Positions 23,441-35,215 of a stretch of DNA of 64,000 bases are shown one piece after another. The notes beneath the pieces are model-generated. The model did no database searches. It worked only from the letters and a program-made list of their open reading frames with translations, and had not been told where the DNA came from. The stretch is taken from contig CM060969.1 in the NCBI GenBank assembly GCA_030765045.1, positions 42,511,216 to 42,575,215 of the forward strand, read 5' to 3'. Made by a program: the position numbers and the translations under genes. The DNA is from Tenodera sinensis (taxonomy: Eukaryota; Arthropoda; Insecta; Mantodea; Mantidae). Within the stretch, counting starts at the first letter, position 1; each line of letters begins with the position of its first letter.

Positions 23441-24931
23441 GTGATTTTCTAGTTATGTTTTTAAAATTAACTAAAATCATGGGCACATATTTATGAGCCA
23501 AATTAGACATAGCTTTAGTCAATTTTAATAGGTGCATTTATCTGAGGATTTTTGTTTTGTTTCCAACAGAGGCGAACGAGAATTTTCCTAACCGCAATTT
23601 CAGAGGCAATATTACAACTAATGGATACCTAAGAAAATAGGTAATAAACAAGAGAAGCCTGCCTTTTCTACTCACCTGTTCCAGGCATTTATCATTGTAA
23701 TCATCATGATCGACATTTTCATCATTAGCATTCTGCATAGACCGCTGATGAGATGCGGCAGGAGGGGGAAAGTGTTTTAAAATTACTGCATTAAACACCA
23801 ACACTTGGAAGACGATCGTAACATTTTATTTCGCATTTGAAAACAGGCCCCACCCAGTGAAAGCCTGAACAAGGGGTAATTGGACAGTGTAATCAAAGTT
23901 TGAAACAAACACGAAGCGTGATTACGGAGGACAATTACTGATATTATTCATAAGGTTATTTAAAATTGTGTTTTAATTGAAAGGCGTAAAGCAAAATACA
24001 AGGCCCCGCTTTGAAAGCAATTATGGCGTTTTACATACTAAATAACTTTTTTCCTCGGAATATTTCAGGGTTTTATGCATCAGAAAATGTCAGGAATACA
24101 TTATACCACATACAGTTTGACAATAAATAGCTCTTCTTGGGTCTGTAGTTCGACCCAAGTAAAGGTCCTGCAACGCAAGCCAGCGGTGATGTGTTTGATC
24201 GCTTTTCGCTTCCTAATTCGATCTCTGATCAAAATAGTTTCGCTTAATAAGCCAGATTTTCTAAAAGTTTACTTTCAAAATGCTTTCCTTACAGCCCGCT
24301 GGACTTAAAATAATAATATATAATATATTAATGATAATAATCGTAACAATAATAATTAACTAGTGAACCTTCATACAGGGAACGGAAACTTGCGGAGTTT
24401 GGACTATAGTAAGTGGAAGGGGTCAATCTGTCACATGATCACTCCACCAGGTACAGTCTACACACGAACGTTATAGATAAAGTTGTTGAATAACTTACAT
24501 TCAATGCTATACCCATTTACAGTAAAGTATTCACTGTGAAATTTTTGAACAAGTTTAATAATACGTGAATATTTTGATTTTTGTGCTGCAAGCATTCTAC
24601 TGTGTGGAACTAGTGAACGCATTTGAGAGACACTGTGCACTGTAGGCAATGAGTCCAATTGTGTTTTGTGCTATCACTGTACTCGTGCAATACGTCACGC
24701 CCTGCCCATGTGGCAGGCAACTTGCGATCGCCTCATTTCGCGATAGCTGTATAAAGGTGCGCATAATAATATGTATTAATTATAATAGTAATAATAATTG
24801 TAATAATATAGTATTAATTTTCTCATTTTATAGTTCCTCTTAAATGATAGGCATATCGTAGGCTTTAATTGAAATACCTGATGGTGGTTTTACTGTGAGC
24901 ATTTCTTTAGGTTACCGTACATTTTTGTCCT
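23441..24931. other. Unassigned, partly unique-looking DNA
   Basis: Between about 23840 and 24050 the sequence is rich in homeodomain-like TAAT words and TCF-like ATCAAAG/CTTTGAA words and shares no repeat with the window; an enhancer is possible but only inferred. A later stretch (24310-24360 and 24770-24820) is AAT-rich. Confidence 0.35.
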
Positions 24932-25200
24932 GACTGGTTGTATAGCTCAGTCGATAAGGCACTTACCTCCTGTGTTCGATTCCCGGTTGGAGGATGGGAA
25001 TTTTTATTTAACTAGGATTATTCCCCAAACTCCCTCGAGTCTGTATAATATGGATAGATGTATGAATTTGTGTATGTGGGCTAGGAAACTGGTGCTCACT
25101 GAGCGCAGGGTGCTCACGACCTTGTACTCGTGTTTAGCAGATAAAAAATGGAGGTCGCTAAAGATACCCGCGAGTGGTCCAGGTCTGTAATAAGTTAATC
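24932..25200 (+). mobile_element. SINE family C copy
   Basis: The head GTATAGCTCAGTCGATAAGGC and B box TGTTCGATTCCCGG are followed by GGGAATTTTTATTTAACTAGGATTATTCCCC, the family C body. The 3' boundary near 25200 is approximate. Confidence 0.7.
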
Positions 25201-25329
25201 CAAAGTAATATAAACCCAAAGATGGAAACCACAATTAACACCATAAGAAATTCTTCCAAAAGGCCAAAAGTCACTAATAGTGACCTTCGATGGCAGCATA
25301 AAAATGGAAAATTTAAAATTAATCGCCAT
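25201..25329. other. Spacer between two SINE copies
   Basis: Short AT-rich segment with no recognised feature. Confidence 0.4.
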
Positions 25330-25456
25330 TTTTAATTCATATGGAGTGTAGGGAATAATCTTAGTTTAAGAACAATTCCCATCTCCTGCCGGGAATCCAA
25401 CCTGAGACCTCTGGGTGGAAATTTAGCTCACTGATCACTCGACCAACACTGTCACA
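25330..25456 (-). mobile_element. SINE family C copy
   Basis: On the minus strand the head GTTGGTCGAGTGATCAGTGAG and a B-box-like GGTTGGATTCCCGG are followed by TTAAACTAAGATTATTCCCTACACTCC. It lies in opposite orientation to the copy ending near 25200, so the two form a tail-to-tail inverted pair. Confidence 0.65.
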
Positions 25457-26028
25457 ACACTGCAAGCATGATATTGTTTTTACAATATCGCATTTTTATT
25501 CCACGAGTCATGATTGTTCACGGTCGGTTAGAACGGATTCTTCCTCATAGAATGAAAATAAATATAATTACAGCAACGAAAGGTATTATTAGTGGTGTAT
25601 TTAAATACTGAGACTTAAAGAAACAATTTCTTTGTTTATAACTTTGAAGGACATTAGTTTTTAGGGAGCTTATGTGACAATACAGCCTAAACCCCAAATC
25701 AAAGGACATCGCTTGTGATCCTGAATATCGCGTCAGCAAAACACTATTACTCAAAACAACTATTGAAGGCACGACCCCCAACATGCTCTAGCACAATTCA
25801 ACGATCAAATTATCCAATAGTGCATGTGGCAGCACTAGAAGTATTCAACTCTTGTACACATCTATGCAAATGATCTGAAAGAATCCTCTAAATACATGGA
25901 ATCCATATTAAGATGATTACATTGTATTTCAGATGCATGGCTTGAAGATCTTTTGGAATAAAAACACTAAATACTCGTATAATTGCATTGTTTGCAAAGT
26001 TTTAAGCATCAAAGTACATTAAAACTGT
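25457..26028. other. Unassigned DNA
   Basis: A 7-bp-stem hairpin (GATATTG...CAATATC, 25470-25489) is present but not distinctive. No gene seen. Confidence 0.4.
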
Positions 26029-26030
26029 AA

Positions 26031-26084
<54 letters not shown>

Positions 26085-26092
26085 TACATATA
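26029..26092. repeat. Compound (A)n(TA)n microsatellite
   Basis: An A run of about 20 bases is followed by TA repeats and TACATA variants. Confidence 0.9.
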
Positions 26093-26195
26093 TTTCATGT
26101 TAAATTGCTATGAAGTTTGTAAAAGTAAGTGGAATATATGTTCGCATATATTTAAGGAATATTAGCTGTAATTATTGACAGTAAAGTTAAACAAA

Positions 26196-26986
26196 TCTGA
26201 CGTGTTGCACTCACATGATTTTCTCTACCCTCGCACTAACCATTCTCAAAAACTCTTATTCCTTCGTGTTAATTGAGATAAACATTTGTACAAATTATAT
26301 TTCTGCATATTTCCTTGCAGGTGCAACGTGAATATCGAAATACAGTAGGCATTGAGATCCCGTTCTCTTTGCTATGGTTAACATATAAAGAAATTAACAA
26401 CGATGTTCCATTTCACGAAAGTCTTAAGCTTCCCAAAACTGACACAAATAACAAGGAATATCTCCGAAATGGTTCACTCTGAAAAAAAAAAATTAGACAT
26501 AAATTGTGTGTTTTAGCGAGATCCACATTTTTCATACAGTACGATTTTGTCTCTTACGTTTTACGAGCTATTCAAAAGTCTTCCAAAGTAAACAGGACTA
26601 TATAAGCTGTACTCAGAAAATTTAAAATACATTTCATTTGTCATACAAATTTCTTAAACATATGGCATTCTAATCAAAATCATTAGTCATTTTCAAGAAA
26701 ATCAAAATTTTCGAAAACTTTTCCATGTAAAGCGAGTTTAGAGTAGAGCTATTTTCTTAAAAAATCTTCGTGTCACATCCTTGAAGGAGATTAAACTTAA
26801 ATACCAACTTTGGTTTTTAACCGACTTTTCGTTTTTGAGTTATGCTGTCCACAGACTGACAGACACACACAGACCTTTTCTTAATTTTTTTTTATTCAGG
26901 GGTCTCGAAACATATTTCCGGTGAATTCTCGACATCTTCTTTTTGGATGGACTACAATACTTCCTCTACTTACCAGTAGAGAAAGT
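26196..26986 (+). mobile_element. Family A element, copy A10, full length (791 bp)
   Basis: It starts TCTGACGTGTTGCACTCACATG and ends CTTACCAGTAGAGAAAGT, followed by AAAA. All internal blocks occur in family order. The simple-repeat site is short here (GACAGACACACACAG), so this copy is close to an unexpanded form. Confidence 0.9.
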
Positions 26987-29647
26987 AAAAGGATAAAACT
27001 TATGGATACCATGAAGATTGCCGTAATTCCATGCGTCCAAAACTGCTAGAAAAAATTTCCCGGCTTACTTAGATGTTTCAGAAAAGGTTAATTTCGAAAA
27101 AAAAAATCTGTGTTGCGTCATTCTCGCCTATGTAAACACTAAACAGTAGCGTCCGAGTTGTTTGTCGTGTGAAGCAGTTCTAGTGTATCTATCATCGAAG
27201 TCAGCAGTTTGTGAGATAAAGACAGTAAACCGTGAGTCAAGGATACGATGGGACAGAACAGCTGCGATCTGCAAGGCCACGACGTATTATCAACTGAGCT
27301 AATGAATAAAAAAGGACTGTGTTTTTGTGCTTCAATTTTAAGGGAAATAAAGTGCCAAAAAGTAACTAGGATGTTCATTTGTCACACTGGTGTCAGAACT
27401 GGGATTCGTCAATTTCTCATTTTGTAACAATAATTTCGACATATATTTCATTATGCTCCCTATATAAATGCAGTGGTTTATTTTAATGAGAGTAAAATGA
27501 CATAATGTTTGTTCTGAAATACCAGGTCAGTTTATAACGATTTAAAATCAAGCATTGGTTTTTGTTCTCAGAATTCCCCAAGAGCCGTTAAATCAAAAGG
27601 GAGCTTGCATAGCTTCTTTTCGCGTTAATGTGGAAAATCTGTTTGATCTTCCTCCGGTAAATGATCTCAAATGATGAATTTGCAGCCTGAAGCAACAATA
27701 TTTTTCCTCTCCCCTCCCTCTCTTACCCTTTCTGTTATCCATATGCACCGCCACGAAGAGGGGAAAATGGTATCAGAAGCTTGTATATCCCATTATAGTA
27801 GCATGTCAATAAAGGCGACAATTCGATACAAACACTACTTGAGTATCGACCATATCGTTTATCACAGGGAGTGAAGGAAGCGCTAGATGGCCCATAAACT
27901 TCGACATTTGACTTCGAGATTCTGAAGAGAGGGAAGCGAACATACAAGCTGTGTGCCACGTATAAAAAGTTTTATGGGAGATATCAGAAACATATTTTTG
28001 TTTGTGAAAGATTACATAAGAAAACATGCATCTACTTAAGCGCAACACACTCCCCCAGAAAAAAAATGCTCTCCTGCCAACATTGTTTCTTTTGGGGTAT
28101 TTTCTAAAGGCCTGTGGGGATTTAGTATTTTGACGGGACAAATTTGATAGTTACTTGTTAACTCTTGTGTATAGATGTGTATGTATAGATATGTATGAAA
28201 CAGCTCAAAATCGCTGCGTATATTTTGTTGAAATTCTACGTAATAACATTTACAGAAATTGACTGCTGATTTCAAATGTGGCTGCAACTAGTAAAAAGTT
28301 AAGAATATGTCCACTAAACATTAGGATTATTTTAATATTCTATGTCAATTTTTCTCTTAAATATGAGAGTACGATATTAAAATTATTTAGGCTGCATGTA
28401 TTCAAACCATTAAAACTGCATTTGATTTAAACCGGTCTTTATATCGCCCTGATCTTATTGGATAATTAATTGGACATTTTAAGTAGAAATTTTCTTGTAT
28501 GAATTAATGAATATACATTCCTTCTTAAGCACTTTCTACAAAAGCCTTTATTCAAAGAATAGGACTGTTTTTGGGAAACGGGTTACATAACAAAAGTTGT
28601 TATCTCGAACAATCTCGAAACGTTTTGTTCTGCCACACTCACTGTCGTTCTGACCACTACATTGTCGTCCGGCCGTGTATTTAGAAGCAGTGATGTGAGG
28701 TAACTAACGCCGAACTTCTTTGGAGAACGCGGCTGCCCAGTGGTGTGAGGTAACTTGACCTAGAGCGTTTCTTTGATGGATGGGCGGCCGTACGGCACAG
28801 GCAACCTTGCAAATTCCATCCAGATGCTAACAGCAAATATCCTGCTTACAGCTGCCACAATTTTATATATATAATTTCACCTCTCCCAACCATTCTTCTT
28901 CTGTCTGTTAAACCTGATCTAACCCTGAACCCTGACTTTACATTTACTTCAATGGTTTGAAGGCAGGTGGAGGAGAGAATGGGTACTGTTTGACAGTTTA
29001 ATTATAAACGAAACGCTAGGCTCCTAGTTTGTCAAGATGCTTTGCACCTAAATACAATGAAATTAACTTTCTAAATTATTTTGTGCCAAGTATCAAATAA
29101 AGTGCTAAAGAACCATTTTAATTATTTATCCCTTCATGCCTGTTACTGCAACTTAACGGTAGAGCGAGACTGAGTCAAGTAATAATAAATGAATGCTCAT
29201 ATGAGTTCGGAGCCCGAAAGGCTTGGTGACATCCAGTATTTTTGTCTTTGAGTACAACAGTAAATCGAGAAAAACCTTTCAAAATACAGATACATACACT
29301 ATTTCCCTCTACACAGGGGCAAGCATACAATTTGTTTCATACATTGGAAGGAATTGCCACGAAATGCGGACACTGAATTTCTGTTTGTCCTCTATAGACC
29401 ATAACTTCACATAAGGGAACAGGGATGAATTATGTTTGAATTATTGATGAATCTATATTGTTTATATACTAGAAATGGACATTTAAGACATTTTGCTGTG
29501 GTACATCCTGTTAGATGAACCTGACAAAGAAAATATAAATAAATATACTTCCTTGTTGCCTGTTATGTAGAACTACAGTAATGACTTGCAAAGTCATAGC
29601 ATAGTATTGAATAAAAATTCTTTTGTTTCACTGCTACGTACTTGCTA
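26987..29647. other. Unassigned DNA
   Basis: Contains an imperfect direct duplication (28687-28790, listed separately). Open frames at 27671-28287 occur on both strands without motifs. No gene, RNA or shared repeat identified. Confidence 0.35.
28687..28790. repeat. Imperfect tandem duplication, about 52-bp unit
   Basis: GCAGTGATGTGAGGTAACT... and CAGTGGTGTGAGGTAACTT... are adjacent, each followed by TTTCTTTG/CTTCTTTGG and GCGGCYGCC-like ends. It is GC-richer than its surroundings; function unknown. Confidence 0.55.
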
Positions 29648-29872
29648 CGTGAGTAAAGTATTGTATTCCATGCAAAATTTCGATACCAAAATTTCAGCGT
29701 AAATACAAGTTTTGAGACTTCCTGAGTTAAAAAAAAGAATTTTAGAAAAATGTGTACCTGTGTTTATGCCTGCCCACTCATCTGTTTGTGAACTATGTAA
29801 CTCGATGAATAAAAACTCGGTTAAACACTAAACTTGGCATTTGTGTTTGTCTTCCAAGGATGCGACACAAGA
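29648..29872 (-). mobile_element. Family A fragment A11 (3' half)
   Basis: Plus-strand blocks GTATTGTATTCCATGCAAAATTTCG, TTTTGAGACTTCCTGAGTTAAA and TCCAAGGATGCGACACAAGATG follow the reversed family A order. It stops abruptly after the GCGACAC block. Confidence 0.65.
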
Positions 29873-30560
29873 TGCCCATACAAAATTAACCTTTACCTAT
29901 AGGTATAGAAATTTCTAACCATTCCAGAGATTCTCCCAATTACTGGTTTAGAATTTCCCAATGCTTATCTACGTTTTTCTAAAATGGGAAGTCGTCATTC
30001 GTTTTTCAACTGTCATTTTCCCTTAGTTTTGTCTCTAAGTCAACTCCCGTAAATTCCACAATATAGAAAATTTAGTACTAAATAAATACTCGTTGAAATA
30101 TTCAAATATACTTGGGAAAGAAGAAACAAAAGAGTATTAATATGAATGAGACATCATAACCACGGCTTGCAATTACAAGATAAAAGCCCCGTAACTAGCA
30201 AGTAAGGGAGTAAATGCTACGCAATGTTGTATTTGGATACCGTATGAGTATATATCTTTCGCCAAATGCCTGGTCGACTGACAGGTATGTTTCCACATAA
30301 ATACGGAAAAAGGTGGCCATGGAACGCTTCCTTCCACATGGCTAGCCCATCCTACTGTCAACGATAACGAAAGCACGCGAATTTAATTTACTGGTTTTGC
30401 ACACTAATGAAATACCTGTTTGGGGTTTAAAATGCATTAACCATTCATCTACTACCGTAAAATTTTAATTCGAAATAAATTATGGTGGGTACGGGCTGAC
30501 TGCTCTCGATTTACTCCCGTCATTTGTATAGCCACGGTTGAGGAATTCCCAAATTACGGC
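29873..30560. other. Unassigned DNA
   Basis: No gene or shared repeat recognised. The 30173-30376 frame lacks motifs. Confidence 0.35.
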
Positions 30561-30576
30561 TGCGCACACCAGACTC

Positions 30577-30583
30577 TATAAAA
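30577..30583 (+). promoter_or_regulatory. Possible TATA box
   Basis: CTATAAAAC lies in otherwise balanced, non-repetitive sequence, and a possible start region (GGACAATTCC) lies about 25 bases downstream. No exon could be tied to it, so it may be coincidental. Confidence 0.2.
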
Positions 30584-31670
30584 CAAACAAGTGGGGGACA
30601 ATTCCGGGGCAAGGAGAGTGAGGAGAGCACAGACAAAAAACAAGACGATCTCTCGGAACACTAAAGGCCCACTTTCCTCTACATTCCCTTTTTCAGAATC
30701 GAAACTTAGGCCATACGCTCTCCATATAGTATTTTGGTATTATTAAGCTTTCAGTGATGTTTTCATTATTTGCAGTAACAAATATTGTGTGTTTTCGTTT
30801 CTTTATAATATTTACCACCGCCATTATCATCATTAACAGCAGCAGCAATTCGTTTTCTGACCTCAAAGTATGTTCAATTCACGGCAGGTTGTGCAGTGAC
30901 GTGCTAGTGACGTCAGCTGGTGTTGCCGGCTAGTGCTTGCTCTGATTGAAATGACAGTACTAATGATAGTATAGCTCGTTTTAGAACACTGAAATATTTA
31001 AATGAAAGTTTTGATGTCAGTCAACTACCTTCAGTGCCAGTATATCTTTCGGAATCAAAATGTAATCAAGACATAATTGAGAGTTGTTTTTCCTCAAATC
31101 AGGGGCCTAGATAGATTTCATGATCATCCCTTACCAACTACGTGAATCTAAGAATAAAATCCTAGCTTCTTGAATGCAATTGTTCCGAGAATTATGCACG
31201 GGATATTAGCGCAACAATGCTCAGTGAAATTGAAAGTGACGATAAAGAAGCAAAAAAAGAATAGGGGAAGAAGAATGGAATTTAGATAAAGAGACCAGCA
31301 GAAATATTAGGATTACGAGTTCTTTTCCTGTGTTAACCGTTTTATTCAACAACTAGATGACATATAAGAAACAAACAGCAACACGCTCAGCTTCCAGAAT
31401 GTGCAACTTTTAGAATTGTTGTAACATATAGATTAAGAAAATCAAACCAGATGGAATTGCATCGTTTTATGGGACATATACAAGCTACTTTCCTGCTAAA
31501 TCGTGACCTTTCAGGTCTTGTATTATTTAATATTTATATTTAATATTTCAAACAATTGCCCCTTTAATGGTTAGAGCTGAGCAGGCGATTTATTTGATAC
31601 GGAAAATCTGCATCTGTAACTTCAAACAACTATTATTTTGATAACGATCACCACGGCAGCTACACATACA
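30584..31670. other. Unassigned DNA with a CRE-type site
   Basis: TGACGTCA occurs at about 30909-30916. Otherwise no gene or shared repeat was recognised. Confidence 0.35.
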
Positions 31671-31675
31671 CCACA

Positions 31676-31881
31676 TGACGTCACGGAGAGCGTGTGCTGC
31701 AGAGAAACCTGCGCGGGATACGTACTCAATATATCGTGGTTGAACTGATCCATCCATCTCTTCGATGGATTGTCATCTCGTATGCAGTTTGGTATATATA
31801 AGCCTTTGTTACGACCATGCTAAAAACATCAGGTAGTGAACGTGCGGTTGGCTTCTAGTATCGAAGTCGATACATATTAAG
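31676..31881 (+). promoter_or_regulatory. Candidate RNA polymerase II promoter and noncoding first exon
   Basis: In order: a TGACGTCA element (about 31676-31683); a perfect 7-bp inverted repeat ATCCATC/GATGGAT with a 5-base gap (31749-31767); a TATA box TATATATAAG (31793-31802); an initiator-like ACATCAGG with the start likely near 31831; and a consensus splice donor TTAAG|GTAGGT at 31881/31882. No ATG lies between the presumed start and the donor, so it would be a short 5'-UTR exon. The TATA-to-start distance (about 36) is slightly long. The sequence is not repeated elsewhere in the window. Any acceptor would lie downstream, perhaps beyond the window. The whole reading is inference from consensus sites. 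Confidence 0.35.
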
Positions 31882-32444
31882 GTAGGTACCACTTATCAAA
31901 ATATTTGTATCGATACATACCCGTAACATTCTGTACATACACAGAGAACGTTTTTGGGTCTAATTATTTTATTTAGAAGTTTTCGAAACATTTATTTCAA
32001 ATTGTACTATGTACTCCTTATAGTGATACAGGAACCTCCAAAGAACAAATATCCTGTAGAAATGCCAGCTATTCTTGCTAACTCTGCATGGCGATTACGA
32101 ATACCAATTGGAAAAATTTCTGAAATCTATAATTACAGTTCGATTCATCTGAAGTTTTAATACAGCAGTCAGTATTTAATGCGTAACATGCATGCCAGAT
32201 TTCATATGATTTTTAAATTACTTCCATAAATATTAATGTTTAACTATGTTAGTACATTGTTTTAAAACTTCTTGTGAACATACCTTTACTTTTCCAACAA
32301 AATATATTTGATATTTAAACGTTAAATTATCAATTTTAGCTAACCAATAGTTTTGGAGAGAATAAATGTTAAATATGAGACAAACTTTGTTTGTAAAAAG
32401 TTAGTCTTAAGATATTTAATCATATCACAATTGAGCAAGTTAAC
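31882..32444. other. Unassigned AT-rich DNA
   Basis: It could be intron if the upstream donor is real. The frame 31954-32160 has no recognised motif. Confidence 0.35.
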
Positions 32445-32454
32445 AAAACTTAAC

Positions 32455-32685
32455 TCAGTCGGTTGGTTGGGTGGCTCAGTTGTTTAGACGCTGGCCTAGT
32501 GATTCAAGGTCGTTGATTCAAATCTGGCTCAGACCGACGGTTTTTAAGCGTGCTTGAAAATGACAGCTCCATGTCAATAGATTTAATGACATGTAAAAGA
32601 ACTGCCGTATGAAATTCCGGCACACCGGTGACGCTGATATGGTTCTGGCAATTGACAGCGTCGTTAAATAATAAAATAGTTCTAA
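32455..32685 (+). mobile_element. SINE family B, complete copy with target duplication
   Basis: It is flanked by AAAACTTAAC at 32445-32454 and 32686-32695. The head GGTGGCTCAGTTGTTTAGACGC and B-box region TTGATTCAAATCTGG are followed by the family body (GACAGCTCCATGTCAATAGATTTAATGACATGTAAAAGA) and a 3' part with CCGGCACACCGGTGACGC and AGCGTCGTTAAATAATAAAA. The 231-bp length and clear ends make this the reference copy for the family in this window. Confidence 0.85.
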
Positions 32686-32695
32686 AAAACTTAAC

Positions 32696-34336
32696 CAATG
32701 GTTTCTTTGTTCTTTTGTTTACAAGGAGGTATCCAAAATTTCAATGATTCATACAGAAAAGTACATCGTGTAGAATGTTTTGAAAATGACGTGGACAAAT
32801 AAAAATTCGAGGAAGTAGGCTTTCAAAATTATAACGTTAAAAAGACGTTTCTAACTTGATTCTGTTGGTCTTTTTCAGCTTCTCTGCACTTAATTTAGTA
32901 TTTGAAGATTCCTGAGGCCATTTCCTTAATTTTGGAGAAAATGGCAATTCTTCTACACTTTTATATGCTTACAGGCAGACAAATCGCTATATGACATGTG
33001 TTTAAAAGGTCGTACAGCTACATACACAGAATTAAAATAGAAGGTTTGAAGACCCAGTAATCACATTTATGAACTTTGAACTGGCCTTTCTCCATAGGTA
33101 TATGTATTTCTCTAACGCATGTTATCTGGTAGGCCTCTCAGAACGAGAAAACTCACACTTGATTTCATGCGTAATTATCTTGTCCCCAGTGGAAAGGAAA
33201 TAAAGAATAAAACTTTAATGGTAAAAAACAAAGGTTGTCTCAACATGAAATCACTCTGTAAAACAACATAAAAACGGAAAGAACTTTGCCTTGCTGGATA
33301 CCAAAGTGATCATTGCATTTCTTAAGTTCGAATTTTTATCCTGGAACATGTTCAGATTTCGTCCAACATCAGCACATAAACGTGATTATACTCTTTTTAT
33401 GCTGAAATCGCAAGCCAGTCATCCGTAAAATTAAGTGTAATGTCATTCTCAAGCGTATCGTCGCGGTTTTGGGAACTGTTTTTGCATCATGCTGAAAATT
33501 TTGGAATTAATTTCTTAGTTCTTTTTTCCTAAATATCGTGGTGTAACCAACGTCCTTAGGCTGGAGGTTCCTGAGGTTTACCTTCAAAATAAAAAATATA
33601 ATATAATTATTAGTGTTTGCATTTCCCAGGATATATGAATTAACGTATACAGGTGTAAGTGTAACCTGTTCTAGAGGAGGAATTTGACATACTGAGTGTT
33701 TAACTCGTCCTATTGATACTCTAGCAGTTAAAATGTTGCCCTTAACCTACAAACATAATGTAAACAATTTACAGGACCTCCCACTCACTCTCAAAATAAA
33801 TTAAAACAATAAAACTAGCAATTGTGTGATGGAGTGCTTAAACTCAGGATATTACGCAAAACACAAGAACATAATTTGAAATGTATAGCTTTTATTTAAA
33901 GCCAAATAAAGCCACAAAAGTGATTGCACAGTAAAGAATATTTTCTGTCCTAAACATACATTAAGTCAGCTATTAAGCACTACAAAATAAGATTGTATTG
34001 AATACTGCGTCTTAAGAATAATATTTACTGGAGCCGCCTATATTGATTTCCAATATATCTTCAACTCTTTAGTGGTCGCACGGGGTATCCAGAACACTCC
34101 AGTCATTCTTATCGATATATTATTACATAATGGATAGGAGTGTACCTTCATAATTTTTGGTTCTAGAAAGCAATGTGCGAGCCTTGAGTAAAAATAGAAT
34201 CAATAACGGAAGCCTGGGTTCCAAGAAAATAGGCAATAGTAAGTCTTGGGATGTACGAGTCTTTCCGTTATTGTGCGCTGGGAAAGCTTGCAGTTGTACT
34301 CCTTGTCTGTCGTCACTGTGTGTGCTTAATTCAGCA
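32696..34336. other. Unassigned AT-rich DNA
   Basis: No gene, RNA or shared repeat recognised. Confidence 0.4.
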
Positions 34337-34402
34337 ATGGATCCTTACGGTGTACAACATGAAAGAATGCGGAAGCTTCTGCAAGAGGTATCAGATGAGT
34401 AA
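34337..34402 (+). other. Short ATG-started acidic frame (weak)
   Basis: An ATG preceded by the acceptor-like TTAATTCAG|CA opens a 21-codon frame ending in RMRKLLQEVSDE before a stop. The spacing of basic-leucine-acidic residues recalls N-termini of some piggyBac-derived proteins, but it is far too short to assign. The frame also continues upstream to 34157 without motifs. Confidence 0.12.
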
Positions 34403-34924
34403 ATAGACAAAAGTTAAATCGCACTGTGCCCGATGTTTGAAAGCCACGTATCTAAAGCACGTGAAAAGTGTTATGATAACGCACCCATTGTGGCCCGTGA
34501 CAGTGACTAAATTCATAAAACTTTTGTATGAGTTGACAGAATAAATGTTTAATGATAATGTAGTGGTTTAAATCAGCAGTACAAAACAATTTTACCAAAG
34601 GTTGTAAGCAAGTAGGAAATATTGTATGTGCTTCAAAAAAAATTTTTTTATTAATATAAAAATACACTCGTATTTTTATTCTGGCATTCTGAAGAGTTAT
34701 TTATTCAATAAACATATCTATACTAATGGTATGCTGTACAAATGATATGCAGCTATTGTTTAGGGTGTCAGGGTTAAACACTGCCACAGCAGTTCAAAGA
34801 TCTGCAATCGGTAAGCAAAAAGAAGTATGGAAGAATTCTAACAAAAATGTTGATTCTAGAAAATGAAGGAAGAATTCGTGATTTGGTCGTCTTTAATACC
34901 TATATGATCTCTGACCTTCGGGTT
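34403..34924. other. Unassigned AT-rich DNA
   Basis: Nothing recognised. Confidence 0.4.
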
Positions 34925-35215
34925 AAGCTCATTCCATCAAGCGATGACTGGGCTCATTTCTGAGGTGGAGTCACCCAGAGGGCGGAATCCCTTACCCCTG
35001 AGCTACGATGATGAAGGTGGCAGTGGAATGAGGGGATCGACAGCTTTGACCATGGTATTCGAACCATACTGAGTCTTGTAAATATTTCACATGAGCCTAT
35101 CAGGGGTATTGGCTTGGATAGGATCGACTTAAAATCCCACCCAAGCCTGGGAATCGAACCAAGTATCCTCAGCAGGAGAGCTGCGAACAAAGCTTCTGAG
35201 TTGGTATTCTTCAAA
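34925..35215 (-). mobile_element. tRNA-derived SINE (family G), possibly composite
   Basis: On the minus strand GCAGCTCTCCTGCTGAGG and TTGGTTCGATTCCCAGG form a tRNA-like head. A second tRNA-like segment follows about 190 bases later (TCGTAGCTCAGGGGTAAGG...). The two heads suggest a dimer or an insertion of one SINE in another. No clean duplication was found. The 93-codon frame 34954-35235 lies over it and is not a gene. Confidence 0.6.

Noticed and set aside
25470..25489. GATATTG/CAATATC hairpin
   Set aside because: A 7-bp AT-rich stem is expected by chance in DNA of this composition.
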